A stretch of DNA of 64,000 bases from Pseudoxanthomonas winnipegensis. GTDB lineage: Bacteria; Pseudomonadota; Gammaproteobacteria; Xanthomonadales; Xanthomonadaceae. Both the position numbers and the translations under genes were made by a program. Shown one piece after another: positions 16,032-25,040 of this stretch. The stretch spans positions 124,001 through 188,000 of the forward strand of contig NZ_SHMH01000004.1 of assembly GCF_004283755.1 (NCBI RefSeq). Direction: 5' to 3'. Below the pieces are notes generated by a model, which ran no database searches, had not been told where the DNA came from, and worked only from the letters and a program-made list of their open reading frames with translations. The stretch's first letter is position 1; each line of letters begins with the position of its first letter.

Positions 16032-16790
16032 GTGACACCTGACAAGTCGCCTTCCGACGCTTCTGCCCTCGATACGCCTGCGCAGGAGATCGGCCTGGAC
16101 GATGGCGGCGCCGATCATTCGCCGCCGGGCGTGGTAGTCACCTCGGGGCCGCTGACGCCGCCGCCGGATTCGGAAGGCACGGTGGTCGATGATCGGGCGT
16201 TCCACCACTCCGTGGCCGAAGACGTGCAGGGCATGGTGCTGGCCACGCTGACCGCCTCGCTGGGACTGGCGGTGTTCGCCAAGGGCGGGCTGATGATCGG
16301 CGGCATGGCGGGCGTGGCCTTCCTGGCGCATTACACCTTCGGCTGGAACTTCGGTCTGATGTTCGTGCTGGTGAACCTGCCGTTCTACTGGCTCTCGGTG
16401 CGGCGCATGGGCTGGGAGTTCACCCTCAAGACCTTCGTGGCGGTCGGCGCGTGCGGTGTGCTCACCGACCTGCTGCCGCACTGGGCGCCGTACGCGCAGA
16501 TGACGCCGCTGTACTCGGCGCTGGTCGGTGGCGCGCTGGTCGGCATGGGCATCCTGTTCTTCATCCGCCACCACGCCAGCCTGGGCGGCGTGGGCATCCT
16601 GGCCGTCTACCTGCAGCGCACGCGCGGCATCAGCGCGGGCAAGGTGCAGATGACCTTCGATGCGGTGCTGATGGGCGTGGCCTGCTTCACGCTGGCGCCG
16701 TCGAAGGTGCTGTACTCGGCGCTGGGCGCGGTGGTGCTGAGCCTGGTACTGATGTTCAACCACCGGCCGCATCGGTATATGGGCGTTTGA
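16032..16790 (+). CDS. YitT-family membrane protein
   Basis: About 252 residues. An acidic, proline-rich N-terminal tail of some 60 residues precedes five or six transmembrane segments: VLATLTASLGLAVFAKGGLM, GMAGVAFLAHYTFGW, LMFVLVNLPFYWL, TFVAVGACGVLTDLL and LYSALVGGALVGMGILFFI. The GGxxGVAFL pattern and LGGVGILAVYLQRTRGIS fit the YitT/DUF161 family of unknown function. The C-terminal DUF2179 domain found in many YitT proteins is absent. The start is uncertain: GTG at 16032 is used here, and TTG at 16017 is also possible; neither has a good ribosome site. Confidence 0.72.
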   Translation: MTPDKSPSDASALDTPAQEIGLDDGGADHSPPGVVVTSGPLTPPPDSEGTVVDDRAFHHSVAEDVQGMVLATLTASLGLAVFAKGGLMIGGMAGVAFLAHYTFGWNFGLMFVLVNLPFYWLSVRRMGWEFTLKTFVAVGACGVLTDLLPHWAPYAQMTPLYSALVGGALVGMGILFFIRHHASLGGVGILAVYLQRTRGISAGKVQMTFDAVLMGVACFTLAPSKVLYSALGAVVLSLVLMFNHRPHRYMGV

Positions 16791-16850
16791 GGCGGGGCTT
16801 AAGCGAGCGCCGGATGTGCACCTCAGTGACAGGCCGCTTGAATCTTTGAG

Positions 16851-17152
16851 TCGTCATTCCCGCGAACGCGGGAATCCAGGGACGTTGCTTTTCAGGCTTT
16901 TGATAAGTGACTTAGCCGGTCCCAAACGCCATGCGCTGTCGTCGAGACGGCTCACCACGCGCCATGGGATTCGCAGGGGTTCACGTCCCGTCCCGGCACA
17001 CGACGCATCGACGCATGGGTTTCCGCGTCAGCGATATCGGTCGGCTCTGCGCGTTTCGTCATGTCTATTCATCCTGCCTTAAGCTGCTGGAAAAGCAGCA
17101 GCAAAAGCGAAAAGCGCACAGTCCCTGGATTCCCGCTTTCGCGGGAATGACG
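16851..17152. repeat. About 300-bp segment bounded by inverted REP-like ends (MITE-like)
   Basis: Left end: GTCATTCCCGCGAACGCGGG and AATCCAGGGA at 16852-16881. Right end: TCCCTGGATT and CCCGCTTTCGCGGGAATGAC at 17122-17151, the inverted complement of the left with two or three changes. Sub-terminal parts are also partly complementary (TTGCTTTTCAGGC versus AGCAAAAGCGAAAAGC). No open reading frame of note lies inside. The 597-base gap 16791-17387 holds this segment and the 43-bp tandem repeat that follows, and nothing else I can name. Confidence 0.75.
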
Positions 17153-17285
17153 GAATGGAGTGAACGAAGAGATTCAAGCGCTCGCTGGAATGACGGAATG
17201 GGGTGAACGAACAGGTTCAAGTGCTCGCGGGAATGACGGAGTAGCGAGGGCGACGAGGTCCCGCTTCCGTGAGAGCGACGGAGTA
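17138..17285. repeat. 43-bp degenerate tandem repeat
   Basis: The word GAATGACGGA starts at 17145, 17188 and 17231, exactly 43 bases apart, within the longer unit GGAATGACGGAATGGGGTGA ACGAACAGGTTCAAGTGCTC. A fourth, decayed copy (GAGCGACGGAGTAGAGCGAA) starts near 17273 and traces continue to about 17340. The first unit overlaps the right end of the neighbouring inverted-repeat segment, so the array seems to have grown from it. Confidence 0.85.
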
Positions 17286-17387
17286 GAGCGAACCGCGAGA
17301 TTCGCGCACTTGCAGGGAGTGGCGCGAACGATGAAGTGCCCGTGTCCGCGGGGAGTGGGGCTTGGGGCAAGTGACGAAGCGCTGGCG

Positions 17388-17957
17388 CTACTTCTTCGTC
17401 TTCGCCGACCTCAGTGGCCTGCTCGCCTGCATCCACGCCGGCTTGTGCCTGGCCGCCGCGGCGAACGCCGGGCAGCCTTCGTGGTGCGCACCGGGCAGGT
17501 AGCCCAGGCTCATCAGGAACTCACCGGTGATCTCGCCGCCGGTGAAGCGGAAAGTCCGCTTGAACAGCTTCACCCAGTCCGCCTTCTCCAGCGGGTGGTG
17601 CGCGTCCAGCCAGGCGGCGAAGCTGCCGTGCGAGGCGCGCAGGGTCTGGATGACCTGGGCGTTGTGGATCGCGGCCAGCACCTTGAGGCGGTTGCGGATG
17701 ATGCCGGCGTCGGCGAGCAGCCGCGCGATGTCGGCCTCGCCGTAGGCGGCCACCTGGTCCACGTCGAAGCCGCTGTAGGCGGCGCGGAACGCGGCGCGCT
17801 TGCGCAGGATGGTCTCCCAGCTCAGGCCGGCCTGGTTGATCTCCAGCAGCAGGCGCTCGAACAGCACCGACTCCTCGCGCTGCGGAAAGCCGTATTCGGT
17901 GTCGTGGTAGTCGCCGTGGATCGGGTGGCCGAGGGCGATGGCGCAGTAGCCGCTCAT
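17388..17957 (-). CDS. tag: DNA-3-methyladenine glycosylase I
   Basis: Removes 3-methyladenine from alkylated DNA to start base-excision repair. It is 189 residues. The Tag zinc-site residues appear as Cys5 (MSGYCA) and His17 (YHDTEYG) at the N-terminus and PGAHHEGC at the C-terminus; LLLEINQAGLSWETILRKR and LADAGIIRNRLKVLAAIHNA are typical Tag blocks. It begins 36 bases after recQ on the same strand, so the two repair genes are probably co-transcribed. The lysine-rich C-terminal tail (RPLRSAKTKK) is an extra. Confidence 0.94.
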   Translation of the reverse strand: MSGYCAIALGHPIHGDYHDTEYGFPQREESVLFERLLLEINQAGLSWETILRKRAAFRAAYSGFDVDQVAAYGEADIARLLADAGIIRNRLKVLAAIHNAQVIQTLRASHGSFAAWLDAHHPLEKADWVKLFKRTFRFTGGEITGEFLMSLGYLPGAHHEGCPAFAAAARHKPAWMQASRPLRSAKTKK

Positions 17958-17993
17958 GGGGGCAGTCCGGGTCGGTGAAGGGAGGGGCAGGCG

Positions 17994-19793
<1,800 letters not shown>

Positions 19794-19927
19794 GTGCACA
19801 GGATACCGGGCCGCGGTCTCATCCCCCAGATACGCAATGCCCGGCGCAGGGCCGGGCATCGACTACAAAACACGTCGGAAATGTCTGGGTGCCGGCTGCA
19901 GCCCCCGATGCACTGGCTGGTGGAGAG

Positions 19928-20045
19928 CCCCCTTGAGTCAAGGGGGCGCGCCGAAGGCGCGGGGATCTGGCAGACGAGTGAGCAGGGGCCCAAGGTTTCG
20001 CCAAAGGCGAAACTTTGGGGTAAGCCCGCAGGGACGAAGTCCCGA
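19928..20045. repeat. Hairpin cluster between dps and recQ
   Basis: Three fold-back sequences: CCCCCTTGA-G-TCAAGGGGG at 19928-19946, a 14-bp stem CCCAAGGTTTCGCC / GGCGAAACTTTGGG at 19989-20019 with an AAA loop and one mismatch, and GGGAC-GAA-GTCCC at 20031-20043. They fill the stretch after the dps stop (minus strand). One may end the dps transcript, but no T-run follows on the minus strand, so this is inferred. The remaining intergenic bases 19794-19927 hold the recQ upstream region with nothing clear. Confidence 0.7.
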
Positions 20046-20050
20046 AGGGA

Positions 20051-20599
20051 TTACTGCAACAGCGACCGCAGCATCCACGCGTACTTCTCGTGGGTGTTCA
20101 GGCGCTGGGTCATCAGGTCCACGGTCGGGTCGTCGCTGCCGTTCTCGGCGGTCTTCAGCGTCTGGCGCGCGGTGCGGCAGACCGCCTCGTTGCCGACCAC
20201 CAGCTGGCGCACCATCTCCTTCCAGTCGGCGCTGTCGGACAGGCCGGCCTCCTCGGGGATGGAGCTGAGCGCGACGAACTCGCGGTACGAACCCGGCGCG
20301 TTGTAGCCCAGGGCGCGGATGCGCTCGGCGACTTCGTCCAGCGCGCCCCACTGTTCGGTGTACTGGGTCTCGAACATCAGGTGCAGCGAGTTGAACATCG
20401 GCCCGGTCACGTTCCAGTGGAAGTTATGGGTCTTCAGGTACAGCGTGTACGCGTCGGCCAGGTAGTGCGACAGGGCGGCGGCGATGTCCTTGCGATCGGC
20501 CGGACTGATCCCGATATCCACACGCGGGGCGCTCGGCGCGGCGGCGGCCAGCGGCGTGCCCTTCTTCTTGGTGGCGGGTTTGGTCTTGGTCTTGGCCAT
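20051..20599 (-). CDS. dps: Dps-family ferritin-like DNA-protection protein
   Basis: A dodecameric ferritin-like protein that binds DNA and oxidises and stores iron in starvation or peroxide stress. It is 182 residues from the ATG at 20597-20599, which has AGGAG 8 bases upstream. The lysine-rich tail (AKTKTKPATKKKG) is the likely DNA-binding part. The ferroxidase signature follows: KTHNFHWNVTGPMFNSLHLM and FETQYTEQWGALDEVAERI, with His, Asp and Glu ligands. It is divergent from hrpA with 85 bases between the starts. Confidence 0.95.
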   Translation of the reverse strand: MAKTKTKPATKKKGTPLAAAAPSAPRVDIGISPADRKDIAAALSHYLADAYTLYLKTHNFHWNVTGPMFNSLHLMFETQYTEQWGALDEVAERIRALGYNAPGSYREFVALSSIPEEAGLSDSADWKEMVRQLVVGNEAVCRTARQTLKTAENGSDDPTVDLMTQRLNTHEKYAWMLRSLLQ

Positions 20600-20683
20600 G
20601 TGCAACTCCTCATCAGTGGCGATGCGTCACAATAAACGCCGCAGATGAAGATTGGTAATCAAAAGATTCACGCAGAACGATTC

Positions 20684-23600
20684 ATGGCTTCAATCGCCCC
20701 GCTTCCCGCCCAGCCCGACGCCGCGCGGCGCGCCATCGATGGCGCGCTGAGCCGCGACCGTGGCCGCCTGCACGGCCTGTGGTCGCGCTGGAAGGCCGCG
20801 CCGGAGGACGCGCAGCTGTGCGCGCGCTTCGGCCAGGCGCTGGCCGAGTCGGTGGCCGCCTGCCAGGCGCGCGCGGCCAACCTGCCGGCGGTGACCCTGG
20901 ACCAGGCGCTGCCGATCGCGCGCGAGGGCGAGCGGATCGTCGAGCTGATCCGCCAGCACCAGGTCGTGGTGATCGCTGGCGAGACCGGCTCGGGCAAGAC
21001 CACCCAGCTACCCAAGCTGTGCCTGGCGGCCGGGCGCGGCGCGGCCGGCATGATCGGCTGCACCCAGCCGCGCCGCATCGCCGCGCGCGCGGTGGCCCGG
21101 CGCGTGGCCGAGGAGCTGCAGGTGCCCATGGGCGGCGCGGTTGGCTACCAGGTGCGCTTCAACGACAACGTCGGCGACGACACGCGCATCAAGTTCATGA
21201 CCGACGGCATCCTGCTGGCGGAGATCGCCAGCGACCGCTGGCTGTCGAACTACGACACGATCATCGTCGACGAGGCGCACGAGCGCAGCCTCAACATCGA
21301 CTTCCTGCTGGGGTATCTGAAGCAGCTGCTGCGCAAGCGCCGCGACCTGAAGGTCATCGTCACCTCGGCGACCATCGACACGGCGCGCTTCGCCGCGCAC
21401 TTCGACGACGCGCCGGTGGTCAGCGTGGAAGGGCGCACCTTCCCGGTGGAAGTGCGCTATCGCCCCCTGGCGGAGCCGGGAGTGGAGCGTGCGGATTCGG
21501 GATTGGAGACCGCGGATGCCCGCGAGCGCTCGACATCCCGTGCTTCCGCCAATCACGACTCCCGAATCCCCACTCCCGACCTCACCGTCAACGAGGCGAT
21601 CGTCGCGGCGGTCGACGAGATCACCCGCGAAGACGCGCGCGGCGACGTGCTGATCTTCCTGCCTGGCGAGCGCGAGATCCGCGATGCGCACCAGGCGCTG
21701 GAACGGCGCAAGTACCGCCACACCGAGGTGCTGCCGCTGTACGCGCGGCTGTCGGCCAAGGACCAGGACGCGGTGTTCAATCCCGGCGCGCAGCGGCGCA
21801 TCGTGCTGGCCACCAACGTGGCCGAGACCTCGCTGACCGTGCCGCGCATCCGCTACGTGGTCGATCCCGGCCTGGCGCGGGTCAAGCGCTACAGCCCACG
21901 GCAGAAGCTGGACCGCCTGCACATCGAGCCGGTCAGCCAGGCCAGCGCCAACCAGCGCATGGGCCGCTGCGGGCGCGTGGCCGAAGGCATCTGCGTGCGC
22001 CTGTACGCGCAGGCCGATTTCGAGGCGCGTCCGCGCTATACCGACCCGGAGATCCGGCGTTCCTCGCTGGCCGGCGTGATCCTGCGCATGCTGCAGCTGG
22101 GCTTGGGCCGGATCGAGGATTTCCCGTTCCTGGAGGCGCCGGACGAGCGCGCCATCGCCGATGGCTGGCAGCAGCTGGTCGAGCTGGGCGCGGTCACCGA
22201 GGCCGACCGCCACGGCTTGCGCAAGCTGACCGAGGTCGGCCGGCGCATGGCGCGCCTGCCGGTGGACGTGAAGCTGGCGCGCATGCTGGTCGCCGCGCAG
22301 GCGCACGGCTGCCTGCGGCCGATGCTGGTGATCGCCGCGTTCCTGGGGATCCAGGATCCGCGCGAGCGCCCGCCCGAGGCGCGCGAGGCGGCCGACAACG
22401 CGCATGCCAAGTTCGCCGATGCGCGCTCGGAGTTCGTCGGCATCCTGCGGCTGTGGGACGGCTATGCGCAGGCGCACGAGGAGCTGACCCAGTCCAAGCT
22501 GCGCGACTGGTGCGGGCGCCACTTCCTGGGCTTCCTGCGCATGCGCGAGTGGCGCGAGCTGCATCGCCAGCTGCGGGTGCTGTGCGAGGAACTGGGCTGG
22601 GCCGAGGAGCCGGCCGCCGCCGCGATGGCGCCGCTGCTGGCCGGCTCGCCCGCCGCGCCGTTGGGGCAGGACGGCAAGCCCGCTTCGCGCCCCACGCGCG
22701 GCGAACTGCATCGCGCCGCGCGCCTGGCGCGCGAGGGCAAGGCCTCGCCGCCGGGCGCAGCGCCGGCCCAGGCCGCGCCTGCGCCCGCGGCGCAGGACGA
22801 CAGCGCGCCGCGGATCAGCGAGCGCGAGCGCAGCGCGGCCTATCAGTCGCTGCACCGCGCGCTGATTGCGGGCCTGCCGACCCAGGTCGGGCATCGCACC
22901 GAGAAGGGCGATTTCCTGGCCCCGCGCCAGCGCCGGTTCCACCTGTTCCCCGGCTCGGCCCTGGCCAAGAAGCCGCCGGCCTGGGTGCTCACCGCCACGC
23001 TGCTGGACACCCAGCGCGTGTGGGGCCTGACCAACGCGGCGATCGAGCCGGACTGGGTGATCGCCGAGGTGCCCCAGCTGCTGGCGCGCAAGCATTTCGA
23101 CCCGCACTGGTCGCGCGCGCAGGGGCAGGTGCTGGCCTCCGAGCAGATCAGCCTGTTCGGCCTGGTGCTGGCGCCGAAGAAGCCTGTGCACTACGGCCGC
23201 ATCGCGCCGCAGGAGGCGCATGAGCTGTTCGTGCGCCAGGGGCTGGTGCCGGGCGAGATCAACACGCGCGCCTCGTTCGCCGCCGACAACGGCAAGGTGT
23301 TGGCCGCCGCGCACGAGGAAGAGGCCAAGCTGCGCCGCGCCGGCATCGTCGCCGACGAGGACTGGCAGGCGCGCTGGTATCTGGATCGCATCCCGGGCGA
23401 GCTGCATTCGGCCGCAGGCCTGGACGCCTGGTGGAAGACGCTGCCCGACGACAAGCGCGGCCGGCTGCGCTGGTCGCTGGCCGATCTGCTGCCCGGCGAG
23501 GGCAGCGAGGCTGATCGCTATCCGAAGTACTTCGCGCTGGGCGATGCGCGCCTGCCGCTGCACTACACCTTCGAGCCGGGCGCGGAGGACGACGGCGTCA

Positions 23601-24868
23601 CCCTCGAGGTGCCGCTGCACCTGTTGAACGCCCTGGAGGCGGCGCGGCTGTCGTGGCTGGCGCCGGGCTTCGTCGCGGAGAAGGCGGCCGCGCTGATCCG
23701 CACGCTGCCCAAGGCGCAGCGGCGCAACTTCGTGCCGGCGCCGGACTTCGGCCGTGCGTTCTTCGAGGCGCATCGCAAGCCCTCCGGCGACGATCTGCGC
23801 GGCGAGCTGGCGCGCTTCCTGGCCAAGGCCACCGGCGTGGCGGTGAGCGCGCTGGACTTCGACGAGGCCGCGCTGGAGCCGCATCTGCGCATGCACCTGC
23901 GGCTGCGCGACGAGCAGGGCAAGGTGCTGGCGTCCTCGCGCGATCTGGAGACGCTGCGCGAGCGCTTCGGCACGCAGGCCGGCCATGCCTTCGCCGCGCG
24001 CGCCGGGCGTGCGCTGGCCAGCGAGGGCCTGCACGCCTTCCCGCACGACCCGATCCCGCTGCAGGTGCCCGGCGAAGCCGGCGTGCCGGCGTATCCGGCG
24101 CTGGTGGACGAGGGCGACAGCGCCGCGCTGCGCATCTTCGCCGACCGCGCGCAGGCGGCTTCCGCGCATCCCCGCGGCGTGCGGCGCCTGCTGGAGCTGG
24201 CGCTGGCCGACAAGGTCAAGCAGGCGCGCAAGCAGCTGCCGGTCTCGCCCAAGACCGGGCTGCTGTATGCGGCCATCGAGTCGCAGGAGCGCCTGCGCGG
24301 CGATATCGTCGATGCGGCCCTCAATGCGGTGCTGGCCGAGGGCCTGGGCGAGATCCGCGACCCGGGCAGCTTCGCCCAGCGCCGCGATGCGGCCGGCAAG
24401 GCGCTGTTCGGCGAGGCGATGGAGCGGCTCAAGCTGGCCGAGGCGATCCTGGCCGGCGTGGCCGAGCTCAAGCCCGAGCTGGAGGCGCCGCTGATGGGCT
24501 GGGCGCGCGGCAACCTGGACGATCTCACCGCCCAGCTGGCCGCGCTGGTGCATCCGGGCTTCCTGCGCGACACGCCGGCGCCGGCGCTGGCCCAGTTCCC
24601 GCGCTATCTCAAGGCGATGAAGCTGCGCGCCGAGCGGGCCAAGCGCGATCCGACCCGCGACCAGCAGCGCATGCTGGAGCTGGTGCCGTTCATGCAGGCG
24701 CTCGAGGATGCCGCCGCGCTGGGCCGCGCCGCCTCGGACGACTGGCAGGCGCTGCGCTGGGACCTGGAGGAACTGCGCGTGTCGCTGTTCGCCCAGGAGC
24801 TGGGCGCCCGCAGCGGCGTCAGCCCGAAGAAGCTGGCCCAGCGCGTGGCCGCCCTCCAGGGGCGCTGA
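20684..24868 (+). CDS. hrpA: ATP-dependent RNA helicase HrpA
   Basis: A large DEAH-box helicase, 1394 residues from the ATG at 20684. A further ATG at 20645 would add 13 codons from an AT-rich stretch that looks more like a leader. Walker A GETGSGKTT is at 99-107, DEAH box IIVDEAHERSLNIDFLL, motif III SATID, and motif VI QRMGRCGRVAEG, followed by HA2, OB-fold and the HrpA-specific C-terminal domain. HrpA is linked to mRNA processing and rescue of stalled ribosomes. Residues about 265-298 are encoded by an intergenic-type repeat inserted in frame. A low-complexity Pro/Ala stretch near 685-710 links two domains. Confidence 0.95.
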   Translation: MASIAPLPAQPDAARRAIDGALSRDRGRLHGLWSRWKAAPEDAQLCARFGQALAESVAACQARAANLPAVTLDQALPIAREGERIVELIRQHQVVVIAGETGSGKTTQLPKLCLAAGRGAAGMIGCTQPRRIAARAVARRVAEELQVPMGGAVGYQVRFNDNVGDDTRIKFMTDGILLAEIASDRWLSNYDTIIVDEAHERSLNIDFLLGYLKQLLRKRRDLKVIVTSATIDTARFAAHFDDAPVVSVEGRTFPVEVRYRPLAEPGVERADSGLETADARERSTSRASANHDSRIPTPDLTVNEAIVAAVDEITREDARGDVLIFLPGEREIRDAHQALERRKYRHTEVLPLYARLSAKDQDAVFNPGAQRRIVLATNVAETSLTVPRIRYVVDPGLARVKRYSPRQKLDRLHIEPVSQASANQRMGRCGRVAEGICVRLYAQADFEARPRYTDPEIRRSSLAGVILRMLQLGLGRIEDFPFLEAPDERAIADGWQQLVELGAVTEADRHGLRKLTEVGRRMARLPVDVKLARMLVAAQAHGCLRPMLVIAAFLGIQDPRERPPEAREAADNAHAKFADARSEFVGILRLWDGYAQAHEELTQSKLRDWCGRHFLGFLRMREWRELHRQLRVLCEELGWAEEPAAAAMAPLLAGSPAAPLGQDGKPASRPTRGELHRAARLAREGKASPPGAAPAQAAPAPAAQDDSAPRISERERSAAYQSLHRALIAGLPTQVGHRTEKGDFLAPRQRRFHLFPGSALAKKPPAWVLTATLLDTQRVWGLTNAAIEPDWVIAEVPQLLARKHFDPHWSRAQGQVLASEQISLFGLVLAPKKPVHYGRIAPQEAHELFVRQGLVPGEINTRASFAADNGKVLAAAHEEEAKLRRAGIVADEDWQARWYLDRIPGELHSAAGLDAWWKTLPDDKRGRLRWSLADLLPGEGSEADRYPKYFALGDARLPLHYTFEPGAEDDGVTLEVPLHLLNALEAARLSWLAPGFVAEKAAALIRTLPKAQRRNFVPAPDFGRAFFEAHRKPSGDDLRGELARFLAKATGVAVSALDFDEAALEPHLRMHLRLRDEQGKVLASSRDLETLRERFGTQAGHAFAARAGRALASEGLHAFPHDPIPLQVPGEAGVPAYPALVDEGDSAALRIFADRAQAASAHPRGVRRLLELALADKVKQARKQLPVSPKTGLLYAAIESQERLRGDIVDAALNAVLAEGLGEIRDPGSFAQRRDAAGKALFGEAMERLKLAEAILAGVAELKPELEAPLMGWARGNLDDLTAQLAALVHPGFLRDTPAPALAQFPRYLKAMKLRAERAKRDPTRDQQRMLELVPFMQALEDAAALGRAASDDWQALRWDLEELRVSLFAQELGARSGVSPKKLAQRVAALQGR
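21478..21580. repeat. Dispersed repeat inserted in frame inside hrpA
   Basis: The left arm (CGGGAGTGGAG ... GGATTCGGGATTGG) and the inverted right arm (CCAATCACGACTCCCGAATC, CCCACTCCCG) have the same build as the repeat between pilT and pilU. It is translated as a charged, Ser-rich insert (VERADSGLETADARERSTSR) between conserved helicase blocks VEVRYRPLAEP and LTVNEAIVAAV. The frame is kept, so hrpA stays intact. Confidence 0.85.
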
Positions 24869-24875
24869 CACGCTC

Positions 24876-25022
24876 CCTCCCTTTCGCGTAGCGAAGGGGA
24901 GGGCTGGGGAGGGGTGCTGTTGCTTTGGCTCTTCAGGCGCTCCGCGAAAGCCCCCCCTCCCAGCCTCCCCCTGCCCGCTGCGCGGGCAAGGGGAGGGGGA
25001 GGGGGAGGGGGAGGGGGAGGGG
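24876..25022. repeat. GC-rich fold-back repeat block A with (GGGGGA)n tract
   Basis: A CCCTTTCG...CGAAGGGGAGGGC half and a CCCCCCTCCCAGCCTCCCCC half are largely complementary, and the whole block recurs at 29275-29402. It ends with six G4/G5 runs separated by single A bases at 24991-25022, a strong G-quadruplex candidate on the plus strand. The block lies between the convergent ends of hrpA and the ClC gene. Confidence 0.85.
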
Positions 25023-25040
25023 CGCGGCAGCGCCCAGGGA

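Noticed and set aside
17138..17340. Possible CRISPR array
   Set aside because: Units are contiguous 43-bp tandem repeats without unique spacers, and no cas genes are near.
17160..17978. Plus-strand open frame covering the tandem repeat and the tag gene
   Set aside because: Its first part is repeat sequence and its second part is antisense to the well-supported tag gene.
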